Shown here piece by piece: positions 1-13,378 of a stretch of 64,000 nt of DNA (its first letter is position 1; every line of letters begins with the position of its first letter). The notes below the pieces were generated by a model. It was not told where the DNA came from, did no database searches, and saw only the letters and a list, made by a program, of their open reading frames with translations. The stretch spans positions 4,701,882 through 4,765,881 of the forward strand of contig JACBWW010000029.1 of the NCBI GenBank assembly GCA_020086605.1, given 5' to 3'. A program made the translations under genes and the position numbers. This DNA is from Lanius collurio (taxonomy: Eukaryota; Chordata; Aves; Passeriformes; Laniidae).

Positions 1-1889
1 AGTGTTCATCACCATACAGTCTCCAGTGCTCATGCTGAAAATCTAATAAGTAACAATTCCAGTGCAGCCATAATCTGAAAGAGATTGTTATGGCTGGGGG
101 TCCAAAACCTTATGCAATTACTAATGTGACACAGTGAACAGTAAATGAAAATTATTTTAGCTATCTCCACAAACCACGGTTAATTCCCAACCAAAACACA
201 CCTAAATCTATCAGAGACCTGACAGGTGCAGAGGTCTAATGATGCTTTATTGGAAATTACAGTTTTCTAATTGAGTTAGAGATAAGTCTGGTTCAAATGG
301 CACGGGGTGCAACAATTTTCTCCACTGTATTTGGGCAACACAGAAGAGATTTTATACAAAGCTGAGCCAAGAGAAAGATAAAAAGAATTTAAGAAAGGAA
401 CTATCCTTGTGCTAACTTTGTAAGCTTTGCTATTTCCTTGGATAGGGAACCCAGTGTTTACAGCTTTTCTTTCTTCTTTTTCACATACAGCTCTTACAGC
501 CTCAAGAAATGCTTCATCACCAGCAGTGTAATAAATCTGCTGCTGGTTTTGGTAACTTCATCTCAGAGCCCAATGGACCAGTTTATGCATTTTTCACCCA
601 GTTTGAGTTATGAGTACTATGTTTAGTGAACTTTTCCTGAAGAGAGTTCATGCTAAAACAATGCTCTCCTGACCATGTAATGGACATTTCCCATTATCTC
701 CTCAGAGACCACAGCTCTGTGAGAAGGGCTAATTTACAGCAGTGGCTTGAAACCATCACAAAGCAGGTCACAGCCAGCATCAGGAAGATGCTCAGCTAAT
801 ATTAGAAGAAGATTTGAGAGGGTCTAGACAAATGTGTAGTCAGAGGAGTTGGTAGGTAGGGTACTGTCTTGCAGCACCAAGCAGGTGAGAAGCAGCTTTC
901 ATCCTCTCTCCAAAAAAATGCCATTCCTCAGCAACAGGAGAAGTTTGAACATATGGTTCCTCCCACCACACTGCAAATCCCCTGTTGCAGTCTTCAGTAC
1001 ACTTTGCACTAGCTGAGGCTTATTCAGAGCACTAAAAAGCAGCAAAACTAGGAAAACATGGAGCAGTCAAAACACAATTGTAAATTCTTTGTGACTGCCT
1101 ACCATGCTTGCAGCACAGGAACTGCTGAAGGCGAGGTAATTATGTAAAGTGTTCTTAAATGCCTTAGGGTATTTTTTTTTTTTTTTACATTTAAAGTAAT
1201 TTTTGGAATAGTTTACCAGAAGTCAAATATAGTATTTAAAAGACAAAACCTGAGATCAAGCAGAAGATATCAAATTAATCTAGGGAGAAAAATGACTGTG
1301 TAATACTGTTGAGATCTAGTTTCATTATGAACTGGAGAAGTGGTGAAGGGCAGAGATTGTCTAAGAAAAAAAGTGCAAGATTAATGTTTAACGAAGTGGA
1401 GGTATGGCTGAGAAAATTAAAATCATCTGGATAATTAAAAAAATTCTCTTGCTTATAAATCAAGGAGGGAAATTATCATAGAAATTGGGAGATAGTTGAA
1501 CATGATGTGTGGTAAATACAGATGTAGTTTAAAAAGATGATGTGTTTAAGCAGACAGAGAAGGGATTCAGGGAGGTAAAAATAATTATTCCTATTCCAAG
1601 TGCAGAGATGACTGCAACGTCCCTCTCCTCACCTGGGGGTGGTCCCTCTTTCAGCCTTAACTGACAAGCTGGGACACCCAGAGCCATCTGTGTGCCATGT
1701 GGTGGGAACCTCCACGTGACAGCACCTGCCTGTGGCCAGTGGAAGATGCTGAGTGGCCAGGAGCCCCATCCTGAGCTGGGGCAGAGCTGCTGTGCACTGC
1801 TGATCACACCTCGATCAATAACCCCCAGCAGTTCTGGGTGGGACTGAGACAACCCAGCCACCAGGGCACAGTCCCATCTGTTGGCATGG

Positions 1890-2012
1890 CTGGGACAAGT
1901 TGGACAGGGCTGGGAGCAACCTGCTCTACTGGGAGGTGTCCCTGCCCATGGCAGGGGGTGGGAGGAGATGATCCTGAAGGTCCCCTCCAACCCAAACCAT
2001 TCCAAGATCTCT
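1890..2012 (+). mobile_element. CR1-type LINE, short 3' fragment
   Basis: The sequence gagcaacctgctctactggg, then aggtgtccctgcccatggca, then ggtcccctccaacccaaacc follows the standard wording of the avian CR1 3' end in plus orientation. It is severely 5'-truncated, carries no reverse transcriptase and is diverged. The outer limits are approximate. The minus-strand open frame of about 200 codons across this copy (1529-2137) is an antisense by-product. Confidence 0.8.
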
Positions 2013-5000
2013 CTGACAGTAACCAGCCATACTGTGGCATTCAGGAGCACAGAGTCAGCTCTGGCTGCAGGAAACCAAAGGACAGATGCCCCCTCTCTTG
2101 GCATGCTCAGAACTGGGACAGAAAATGACATTATCACAGGGCAGGCTGAGCTCTAACCAGGGCACAGGGCTGCTATCCTTGCCACCTGGCATTGAAGAGC
2201 CCATCATTATTTTCATTATAAAAACCTGACCACAGCTTCTTGAACAGTTCCATAGGCTGGGGCAGAACAGCTGAAATAGCAGTCTGGAAATTTCTTCATG
2301 GATAACCTGTGTGTGGTAACCAGGGGCTTGGAATGGCAGCGTGGCTGTGCTGCTGATTCCACTGACCTCCCTGCACTCCCTAAACCAGCAAGGCACACCT
2401 CATCTACTACCTAAACCACCTATTTATTTAGCTTGTTATGTAACTTCTTGCAATAAATTAAAACAAATTGAAAGAAAATAAATTCCTCCTCCTGTTGGCT
2501 GCATTAATGACCACACTTATTTCGCACATGGAGAAAAATAATTACTTTTCATGTTTCCATAATTGCCTAAACCACAAATGCATTTTTTAAGAAACAAAAG
2601 TTGGGCTGGTGTAAGTTTCTAATTACAGGTTGAATGCTTCTAATTAAAAGGCATAAATTGGAAGAAATCCTTTCAAGCAGAATTGCAGAAGAGGCTGCTA
2701 AGGCTGGGTACTAACTTGATGCATTGTGTGCCAGGGGGGAGAAAAAGAAATAAAAACTGAGTGTTGTGGCTCTTCCTTGGGGCCACTGACACCCTTTGCT
2801 ACCCGGTGTCTAACAAAGTGCTGCCCTCAAGGGCACACAGAGGAGATGGACACTTCACACAGGACAGCTGCAGGGCCTCTGTATGTCCTAGCAACCCTGA
2901 GCCACTGGTGCAGGGACAGCGATGCTGTCCTGGAGGGAATGGTTCAGGCTTCAATCAGCTTTTTCCTGAAGTCTACACTGGCTGCTGGATGGTGGCAGGA
3001 GGACTAAAGTTGGACAGGACAAAACCTGAGTTGGGCTAAAATGATAGAACCTGATGAAAAGATGGATACTTGAGCCAGGTAAAACTTGCTGGATGAACAA
3101 TTTATATTTGTAATACAATACAGGGTGCTCTGTTTTGGGGTGACTGTCATGTGCAGTCAGTGGCTGCATGAATTTGGGCCAAATCTCTGCTACTTTCATG
3201 ATTTGCTGTTCTGCTTTACTTTGAAAGAAGGCAGCATGGTGTAATTTTTTTTATCTTATTCTCCTGTTTTTCAGAGTGCTGAAAAATCCTGCAGAGCAGA
3301 CCAGCATGTCATCCCTGACAGAGAAATTGCTTTCCTGTGATAACCCAGCATACTCCAAGGAGAGGATTACTGGCAGGGGTGCAGCACTATGCAAATATTG
3401 CAGTCATTAGCATCAGCCTTTGCACGCAGTCTCCTGCACCAGAACTGCTTGAGGAGGAGATGTTGATCTAGATTTTAATTTTAAAATTATTTTTGAAGCT
3501 TGTCTGACATGGGGTTTTCACCTGCTGTTTGGTCAACCATAAAGGAAAAGGGTCAGATGGATTAAAATCTCCCGTGAGCAGTGCTCAGGTTCAGCCTGCA
3601 GCACTCACTGCAGTGATGATTTACTCTTTCTCTTCTCTGATGATTTATTCTATTCCTTCTGAAAGAGTGGTGTTAATAGTAAATCACTCACAGTGAGAAA
3701 TACAGAGATAACAAAGCTAAAAAGCATTTGGAATGGCAGAAGAAAAAAACCTGCTGGAAAAAAATAGGTGTGTCTGTCTGCATCCCCTACTCAGCAGTGA
3801 TACCCTTTGCAAACATGCACACACTTGCCTAAGTGGATTTGAAGAGCTTATTTAGCATGACAAATTGGCTGCAACCTGATGGGTATTTCTGAAAACCCAT
3901 TTATGGACCTTCAGACACTCACATTCCTGTGGCATATCCCTTCATTGTACAGTCAATTTTTAATGATTCCACCAAATTAAATCTTATTAACAAACTTATT
4001 GACTCTAGCTTTGACTTATTGTCTCCCCTTTTAATTAACTGCAGTAATGAGACAAGCACCATCCAATGTAACAACTGACCAAACATTTTGTTTAAAACCT
4101 GCCGTTTATTTCAAGCAGCTCCACCAAAAATGAAGGCTGAATTGCTATTTGCTAAATGTCAATTTTCACACTCTGTTGAACCTTTTCTGAAGGCTGTCAA
4201 CCACAAATCTGTAGTCATCTTTTCCCCTCTGATCAGAGCTATATAGAGCATATAACAGGTTTTCAGTTACTTTTCATTTTTATGCAGAAGATGTACCATT
4301 TTCTGTTCCCAGTATACTTTTAAAAAATGGTAAATGTGCATAAATTGTAAATGTAAAGGGGTGCATATGCCAAGGTTGTGGCCTCTCTCACAGTCACAAG
4401 TTACACCAGCAGTATGGCTCCTTGTCTGCATGTGTGAGGGCACAGAAATGATCCAAACTCCTCAAATCCAGCCCATTATCTTGCAACAATACTGCACCAC
4501 CCTCTTTTCCAAGGCGCTGGGAATGTTTTCCCCTCCAGATCACTCATTCCCAGCCTTGCTTTGGAAGGAACACTACAACAAAGCCAAGGAATGGGCAAGA
4601 CCACCAAGGACAGAGACTGTGAGAGGGGCCCCGGGCTCCTCCTGGTGACCCTTTTGGCACAGAGGAGTTTGGAAGGGCAGTGGGAGGGATGAGGAGCATT
4701 TGAACAAGTCAGGCTCAAAGCTCTTTGATAGTGTAGAACAGCAAATCTCACAGCTCTTTGAGATTTCCAACTAATTTCTTGCTTTCAAATATGCAAAAGA
4801 AAATAGTTTGGGAAATGGTGTAGAGAAGAAAACAAAGGAATTGTGTGGGTGGGTGGAAGGAGGAAAGGAGCAGAGAGATAAAGAGATCAGGAAAAATAAG
4901 AAAAAGCCTAACTTGCTGAACAAGAGAGTATAGAGATGTCTCCAAAGGGACTATTTTAATTCAGGGAAGAGGATGTTTTGCAAATTCTTAGCATCAATTT

Positions 5001-6277
5001 ATTTTCAGCTAAAACCCAAACTGTTTTCTATTTATCTTTTGCACATAATCACCCCCGAGTAAAACACACATTCAGAGGTAAGGCTTGGCAATCTTTCAAG
5101 ACAGATATGCCAGATGATATTTTTCTTAACTACAAGAGCTACCATTGAGCCTGCTGGTGGCAATTCACCATTTGCTGGGAGCTGGCCCTACTGGCATGAA
5201 CCCACCTCTTCCTAGGGGAGGGCCATCCCTGTCCTGCTTCCCCTGGGGGGAACTGGGAGCTGTGAAACCCTGCTGCTCCCAGGTGTGTCTCAAGAAGCTC
5301 TGATTCCTTCTTTTGGCTCTCCTTTTGCAGTGTGATTGGGTCCATGGTGCTGCTGCTGGCATTCACATTGTGAATTGTTGGCCTTGTTCATTTTAAAGCA
5401 TAAAACCTCTTCTCCTGCTCCTTGGGCCAACCACAGCAAAATGAGAATATGTTCAACAATTCTTGACTCTTGCAAGGTTCCTTCCATCTTTCCTTGGGAA
5501 AGTCTGCATTTTGACTGTAATAACCTCCCCTGGATGTCTCTTTAGGAGATAACAGAGAGACAATTCCAGTTGCTAATGGAAGAGGTCAAATGCAGGTGAA
5601 GTGAAATAGATCAAAAACCAAAAAAGAACTGATGTCAGAAAAGCTGCTGTACCACTCAGTGGCATAACCCCTTCCTAGAAGAGGTTTTTGGCTGGGATTT
5701 TAAATTAATTTTACACTATTTTATTTTGATTTTAAAAAGGCAGGCAGGTAGGAGACCTGGCTTTGTGGCTGAACCACTGGGTTTCAATTTCCAGCCCTGA
5801 GATGAAGTGCCTTTGTGACCACAGGTGAGCACATCCAGTGGCCCCTGGGTCCACTAAAGCCTGGTGAGGATGGCTCAGCACAGCCCAGGAGGAATAATTC
5901 TCCCCAACACAGCAAAGAGGTACAGGCAACTCTTTTCTGCTGATTTTTCCTAGTATCCAAGCCAACTCATTGAAAAAATTCCTCACAGACTGCCCCCTCT
6001 GCTGCAAAGCACAGCCCTGAGCCATCACCTCCACAAGGAACTTCACCAGATGGTCCTGTGAGGTGGGAATGCCTCCAGTGCACTGATCTCAGCCCACTGA
6101 TTTCCCAAGTACTGCCTTTAAAAGAAGTCAAGAGAGTTACCTTGGGAACACAACAAGAGAAAGGAAACTGGACCTTAAAATTAACCTCAATTCTCCCATT
6201 GCACAGCCAAACAGAAAAAAAAAAACAAACCAAAACCACCCCCCCATTAATGTTATGAATATATCATTATTACTATT

Positions 6278-6363
6278 ATATTATTATTATTATTATTATT
6301 AGTAGTAGTAGTAGTAGTAGTAGTAGTATTATTGTTATTATTGTTATTATTGTTATTATTATA
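6278..6363. repeat. Compound trinucleotide microsatellite (TTA)n-(AGT)n-(GTTATT)n
   Basis: Three adjoining blocks are visible: TTA/ATT units to 6300, AGT units from 6301 to about 6328, then ATTGTT/GTTATT hexamer-like units to about 6363. Each block differs from its neighbour by one base per unit, which suggests slippage expansion of point-mutated units. An A-rich and C-run stretch (6216-6246) lies just before it. Confidence 0.95.
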
Positions 6364-9265
6364 TTAAGAAACACTGCAAGAGAACTATGAATTGTGGGTG
6401 GTTTTTATGGTCTTAGAAACCATCAATGATCAAAGCTGCAAGGTATAATTTTTTTTTTCCTGGAATGCCTCGCTTTCTCTGAATTGGCTGCACCCTCATG
6501 GCACCTCTCAGCAGTCACATTAACACTACTGATTGTCTGCCTGGTAGGTAACAGGAGGAAAAATAAAACAGGCAAGAACTGAACTCTGTTCAGATTCCTC
6601 CAGAGCAACTGGAAGGAGGATAATTTTTTTATAGTATGGCCATCACTTCTAAAACCTTCCCAGTGGAAATTACTGCCCTGGCCTTCCTCTGTGTCAGTAA
6701 CCAAAGCCACCAAGCTGGGCAGGGTGGGAGTTGGAGCCTTCCCAGCTCCTTAAAATGCTGGGCTGTTTCTGTTCTTTGAGGCAATGGGGTGAGAGAGGTG
6801 TTGATTTTTACCACTTGAAGCTGCCAATCTGCCAGGTTTGCAAATGCCACCTGCCAGGGAAGGGCTCCGTGCCAAGGCTGTGCTGTCACCCCCCCTGGCA
6901 CAGGGAACACCAGAGCCCAGCACTCCTGGGAACACCTCCACGTCCCAGCAGCCAGGAGTGGTTATTTCCAGCTCCAGAACAGGGAATCCAGTCCTCACTT
7001 GCTGCTCCCAAGGAAATTGAGAATATTTGTGCCATGCCCACACTGAGGAGCCACACTCAGTTCTGGCCCTCCCAGTCCAACCCAGTAGCACTTCCCAGTT
7101 GTTAATGTTTCCCAACCAGGATAAAGCACAGGAATGAGTCACCCTAACACATCTCTTGTTTTGACACTGCCTATCAAGCCTGCCACACAGAGCTCAGAAA
7201 ATCTACATATCTGTATCAGAGAAACACAGTGGAAAACTTCCTTCAGAGAAGTTTCCTCAGCAGGGAAGAGGCACTTGAAGTTTGTTACCTCCTGCTTCCC
7301 CTTTCCAAGACGGATAAGGAATGTTCTCAATGATACAGATTTTTCCAATGTTTCCTTTCATTTTTCACAATCAGATTTTAAGGCTGCCCAGACATCAAAA
7401 TGCAACTTTTCAGTTTGGATCCAAACTTGGAGAGTGAAAGGTGAAGAACCCACAATCCCATTTGCCAGAGCACTGCTTAATCCTGCCAGAGAAAAGCTTC
7501 ACAATGGAAAATTCAGTATTTTTTGAGCTGCTTTTCTAAAACACATTGCCATGTCCATGCACCATCCCAGCATCCCAGTGTTTCGTGGCACTGAATATTT
7601 GTATTTCAAAGCAATTTAGAAGTGGTGGAGATGCAATGGCCTGGAGTCCATCTGGGTTTTCTCCTGCCTGAGCCCCAGCCTTGCTGTGCATCACCAGAGA
7701 GCCCATCCCAGCACATTGTACCTGCTCTCCTTTTGTCTCTTCTTGTTTGCTTGGGACACAGCTTTGTCCCCACAGCATTATGCACAGTAAGAACTTCTTT
7801 CACCTATAGCATTTAAAACTAATCCTATGGAAGAAAATATTGACTAAACATGCCCTGGCTACCCAAGCTCAATTAGCTGTGAATTAGAAGGGAAGATATT
7901 TAATATAACATGACTATTAAAAAAAAACCTGGAGCTTTCTGAAGATATTTATGTGACTACTGGCCTGTTTCTGAAACTCTGGTGTTGCATCTTTCTGTGC
8001 CCATTGCATGTGAAGGACTTAACTCTATCTCACCTCCATGTGGTATCTGCTGCTGCATCTTCTGGCCTAAATGATTTTCATTCTTATGTAACAAACTACA
8101 TTAGCACTCAAGGGAAGGAACCTATTCCATCCCCAGACCCAATAAAACACAGACAAATGGGATTGTGAGTCCCATCACACAAGTCCCTCAGTGGAAAGTG
8201 GCCCTGGCTGATACAGGAAGGGAGACAGAAATAGCTGCCTCTTACAAAACCTGGAAATTGCCAAATAATTACTCCTATCTTCCTCAGACATTAAGTTCAC
8301 TGCAGCTCTTCCCTCCATCTTACTCCAATTATTCTTGCAGTCCTTTTTCCCCTCTCTGTTCTGCCACAGAGCAAGTCACCAGGTATAAACAACAACTGCT
8401 GTTACCCTAAAAATGCACATCACCATTTTTAGCTTATAGGTGATGACAGTAATGGAGTACCCAGGGTGAAACCACTGAAACCACACAACCCCCAAACCAG
8501 AGTAAACATCCTCTGCCACTTCAGAAGAGTTCAAACCACTTCATCCCTGTGGTGGATAAGGCAGGAGCTGCAGAGAGCTGAGCTGCTCCAGTGGGAACAC
8601 CTGCCCAGGGCTGCTGGGCACAGCTCTGGCCATGGATGGATGTGGAATGAAACCTGGGGCAGGTTTTACCCAGTGATGCTGACTTCACTCCTAGCACACT
8701 TCCACATTATCCTGAGTGTCTTTATCTCTGTAAAGGATATCTTCTATAAAGCAGCCACATCCTGACAGTCATGCTGCTTTAACTTTACTGCTCTAGTTAG
8801 AGGTGTAATGTGGGGAGAGCTTAAAGAGATATAACTGGACAGGTCTGTTTTAATTGTTCCCACTAGACCTGTGCTCCGTGACCTTGGACATCTACAGAGC
8901 CATAAATATGAGCTTTGATTGCTGTTCCCATAGTGACTGGCAGGAGGAACACAGGGGAGGGTGGACCAGGATCGCTTCAAGCAGGCAAGCAGCAACTGGA
9001 AATGATTAAGTTCAGAGGCTCTGGGGACACGAATGTCACTGCAGGCCAGCCAACCTGGAAGATAAACATTGCTGGGCACTGTGAAAATGATTTTTCTATT
9101 TGCTTTCCACTGAGAGAGTGAACTAGGCTACACTTTAGGCACCAGGCTTGGCAAATGAGACCGTGAGCTCTTGTGAGGCAATTTTACCCGTCCTTTCTGC
9201 TGCTGGAGATGTCAGGGTCACCAGTGGGGCCTGTCAGCCTTGTGCTGAGAGCCCTGACTGCTGAG

Positions 9266-9363
9266 GAGCAGAACAGCAGCCTGAGCAGAACAACATCCTG
9301 AACAGAACAGCAGCCTGAGCAGAACAGCATCCTGAGCAGAACAGCAGCCTGAGCAGAACAGCA
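9266..9363. repeat. 17-bp minisatellite with two alternating unit types
   Basis: Nearly six tandem copies of a 17-bp unit (gagcagaacagcagcct) are visible. Units ending cagcct alternate with units ending catcct (or aacatcct), giving a 34-bp higher-order period. The array is short and ends in gagcagaacagcact. On the minus strand it reads in frame as repeated CSGCCSAQ-like residues, which is a by-product and not evidence of a protein. Confidence 0.92.
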
Positions 9364-12336
9364 CTCAGAGCGGGCATGGCTGATCCATGGGCACGGTGCC
9401 ACCCAGAACAAGACACGTGAGAGGCTAAACCCTCCCATGCAGAGCTGTAGGGTGCCAGGGCTGTCCCTGCCCAGTGCCAAAGCCAGTGTGGTTATTGCTG
9501 TACTGTTCTGCATTGTGCACTGTGGGCTGACAGGAGTTTGGTGGGGACACCTCTGGCATCCAACTCCACATGGATCCAGGGAGAGGAAGGCAGATTTTCC
9601 TGCTCCCAGCTCTTACCTTCACTGAGCCCAGTGCTCTGAATGCACAAACAGAACTCAAATAGCTCTACACTCTCCTATTTCAATATAAGAAATGGTGGAG
9701 TTGCAGGAAAAACCTAGACACGTGCTGGTGGCCTGGGTATATCCAAAAGCAGCTCAGGAGTATTTATAGTGGCAGAGGGCAGAGCAGGAAAAGCTCAGCA
9801 GCACAGGCTGTGGGTGCACTGCCTGCCCACCCACACAGCCTCCTCCACTCCCCAGCCACCAGGGCCTCACACATCACAGAAGGGAAGTTACACAGGGGCA
9901 AATCCAGCATTGCCAAGGGGTCACTCAAACTTCCAACCCTCACAGATACAACAGCTTCACCATGCTGTGAGTATATTTAGGTTTGGAATGAAAAATATCT
10001 CTTCTGCCATCCAAGATAAATCAGTAATTACTCAGAAGGGAAGCAACACTGAGTCTACCTATCCATATACTTTGTACACTCTCCAGCTTAATACTGAAAC
10101 TCTTCCAAGTTTGGCATCGTGGTAACTTTAATGCCAACAGAAGACAGATAAACCCATAAAGGAACAAGTCCAAGGCATCACTTCTCCCTTACTACATACA
10201 GCACTTACACATACTTGCATAGATCTGTTTAAAAATGCAGGATAATGCTGACATGTTTGAAGCCAAGATTACATGGTTTTTTATGAGAAGTTTGGTGGCA
10301 TGCCACAGGGAGACACTGCACTATTCTCATGGGATAATTGATCACCCCAGTCTCTTCTCCATGCTCAGCCTTTCACTGAAAGTAGATCCCATCATTTTTC
10401 AAGTAGCTGAGTCAGATTTGCAAACTCTGCACATTCTTATACTGACCACAAGCACTTAAACCATCAGCTGTTTTATTTTTTCTAGGTTTGGTCCCTCTAT
10501 TTTTCTTTTTCTAATTAGTAGAAAATGTCAGAATTGTCCAACTCTTTTTTTTTTTTGAATGACCAGCTTGTGACCCCCTGATAATTTATACAGTATGGAC
10601 AATCCTACTTGGAAAAATCGAGGATTAAAAATATTAATCTCTCAGGGGCTGAAATGGCTTCAGTTACTTTTTGAAATACAGACTGATAATAATTATTGCC
10701 TCCTCTGCTTTACTGTTAATCCACCTCTCAGAAAGTGCACTTCTTGAAGTGTAGAAAATGACACTTTAAAAAAGAATTTTGCATTTTTCTGACTGCAGCA
10801 AACCATATGGAGAGTGGCTGACGGGTCCTGATGGATAACAAATGTACCAGCAGCTTCCCAGAATACTTATCTCTGAAAAGAAGGGAGCTCTGCAGAAGTG
10901 GCCTGGATAGCTCCATAAATCAATGCCACACCATTAATTCCTGACAGACACTAAAAATTAAGGGATGGTCAATTTTAAGTATTGGCCCTGCATAAGTCTT
11001 GCAGTTGTTCTTTCAGGAGAGCCATAATTTCCATTTGAGAAGCAAGAGAACCATTATACTGACCCTGCTGAAATTTCAGTCTGGCTCTTGAAGGCTAATT
11101 TTGTTTTTCATTGCTTTAGAAGTGCAGCCAGATGTTGCTTTTGTTTATATAGATCTTTGTTTTCTTCCCCCTGGAAATTCAACCCAAATCCAGCATTTAT
11201 TTGGCTGTATAATTGTTTATTGTAGGGCAGTCCCACTGGCAGGTTGGGCAGTGCTGGAACCTCCCACAGCCTGGTCTAGAAAAGCCAGACACTGAGGGAA
11301 TTGTGCTTTGCTTCACTGGGAAACTGGGAACTGGCATCCAGCTGGAGGAGAGCTGCCTCAAAACCCTCAAAGGGATGGTTTTGAAACCAACGCTCTCTTT
11401 GGTACTGCATGGACATTTTGACAGACTGTGTGAGTCACAGAAACACTTTTCATGTGTCTCTGAGCACCTCTGCCTGCAGAGCTCCCATTTCTCTGGCAGT
11501 GATTCCCCTTTCAAGTCACATCAGCTCTCAAGGTATGATGCAACATCACTGAAAATGTGCACGTGTTTATTAGAGGTTACAGCTTAAAATATGCAGGCAC
11601 CTTCAAATATATTTCAGACTGTGACAGCAAGCAGAGTGACTGAATGTATGTCAGAGGTTTATGATGAACTCTGAAGTGTCTTCATTTAAAAGGCAGCATC
11701 CTTTTTTTATAGGCATCCTTTATTGCTTGATTTATTCTTTCTATCTGTAACTAACCTCTAGACTCATAGATTTAGACTCCTGGTGTGATGATGTTTGAAT
11801 GCTGTGCACCTCAGAGCTCTGCAAAATGTTCTGACAAATTCATTGCTTGGTCCTCTCTCACTGTTCAGCACAAAGCCAAGGGATGGAGAGATTAAATGGT
11901 GTCCTACTGTTCAACTGAGAACCCATAAAACCAACATATTTAGTGGGTGTTATAGAAAATTTGTCACATGCTAAGCAGGGAAGAACAGGAAAGGAACTAG
12001 GAGAGATTTAGTGTTCCATTTTCCATCTCTTTAGCAGTATTGCCCTTGATGTTTTCAGTAAGACTTTGTTGGGATTTTTTGCAAAGGATTAAAGCAGTGG
12101 TAGAGATGAGGAACTGAGCCTAAGTAAACGACAAAATATTCTCTTTTTGAGAGAATCAACTTCATCCCATACAGATAAAACTGAGCATTTATGGAAGTAT
12201 GAAGGGCACAGATGGGCCAAGGCCCAGGCTAAGGCAGCTGCCAGACCCCAGGGCTGAATCCAGGACTTGGGTTGTTTCCAGAGGTGCATTCCCTGCAGGA
12301 ACACATGCAGCATGGTTGCACACCATGTGACTGCAA

Positions 12337-12480
12337 GCACCCATTCTCAATCATACCTTTCAAGTCATTAGAGAGAGAGTTTAATTTAATCTTTCACCTC
12401 TGGCATTGCAGGAGAAGACACTGCCTATTTTCTATCAAAATGAGCAGCTTTAATAACCTTCCCTTAATATCCATTTATAC
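12337..12480 (+). repeat. Local direct duplication, copy 1
   Basis: The interval shares long blocks with 13211-13378 in the same orientation: tctcaatcatacctttcaag at its start, then gagagagagtttaattt, gcattgcaggagaaga, attttctatcaaaatgagc, taataaccttcccttaatat and ccatttata at its end. It lacks a 23-24-bp segment present in copy 2. It belongs to no repeat family I recognise. Confidence 0.85.
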
Positions 12481-13210
12481 TGAAGTGAATTATACAGAAG
12501 TGACCAAGGGACACAACTCTGTAGGGCCATCATTACCTTGGGACTTGATGGCAACTGTTCTTTGAATAAAGGCAAAGCTCTGCCTGCAGAATTCACCCTA
12601 TTATCAGTAACACCATAATGGTTACCCAACACTGCCAAAGTTTCTGCTGTTGAAAAAGCTTTAGGGAATTAATCCAGTGCCTGCAGCAGGATTTGCACCC
12701 ACAGGTTTGGACTGGGAGAGGAGCAGAGATGAATTGCCCAAATCTCCTGGTACTGGACAGTTGGCAATGGCTTTTTCCACTGTGCTTCGAGCACAGATCC
12801 TTCTGCTCCAGGGGAACAAGAACTGATTATCTGGTACTGAGAGGTTTGGAGGCTTTAGACAGAAGCAAACAGCAGTTATGAAAGACTTCATTTTTGTACC
12901 CTAAAAGGCTCTGTCAGAAATGTCATTTGTAATTAATTAGAAGTGTATAAACCAGAAAAGATCCTGTTAAAGTCAGGTTTTAACCCAGGGCACTCTGGGT
13001 TTCAACCTCTGGCTGAACGCTCAGAACCTTTTTACAAGTTCCTGTGTGCTTTCTGGGTGATCCTTCTGGCAGCATTTGAGTTTCCAAAATGGTTTCTAAA
13101 AAAGCTTCCCTCTCTAGACAGATCAGCTCCTCAGCTGATTCAAGTAAGATATCCTGTTTTTCTACAGATATTTTTATTGCAGTATGAATTTATTACAAAC
13201 CATTTCACAT

Positions 13211-13378
13211 GCACACATTTTCAATCATACCTTTTGGGTCATAAGAGAGAGAATTTAATTTCAGAAACTTTAAGAAGCAATAATAATCTTTAACCTCTGA
13301 CATTGCAGGAGGAGATACTGCATATTTTCTATCAAAATAGACAGCTTAAATAACCTTCCATTAATATCCATTTATATT
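13211..13378 (+). repeat. Local direct duplication, copy 2
   Basis: This is the partner of copy 1, about 0.87 kb away, in the same order and orientation with scattered substitutions. It carries an extra cagaaactttaagaagcaat segment near 13261-13284, after the shared tttaattt. The remaining blocks (cattgcaggaggagatactg, attttctatcaaaatagaca, ataaccttccattaatatcc) line up with copy 1. Whether this is a tandem duplication or two insertions of an unlisted element cannot be told from the window alone. Confidence 0.85.

Noticed and set aside
1529..2137. Minus-strand open frame of 202 codons
   Set aside because: It runs antisense through a CR1 3' fragment and GC-rich flank, and the product has no resemblance to any protein I know.
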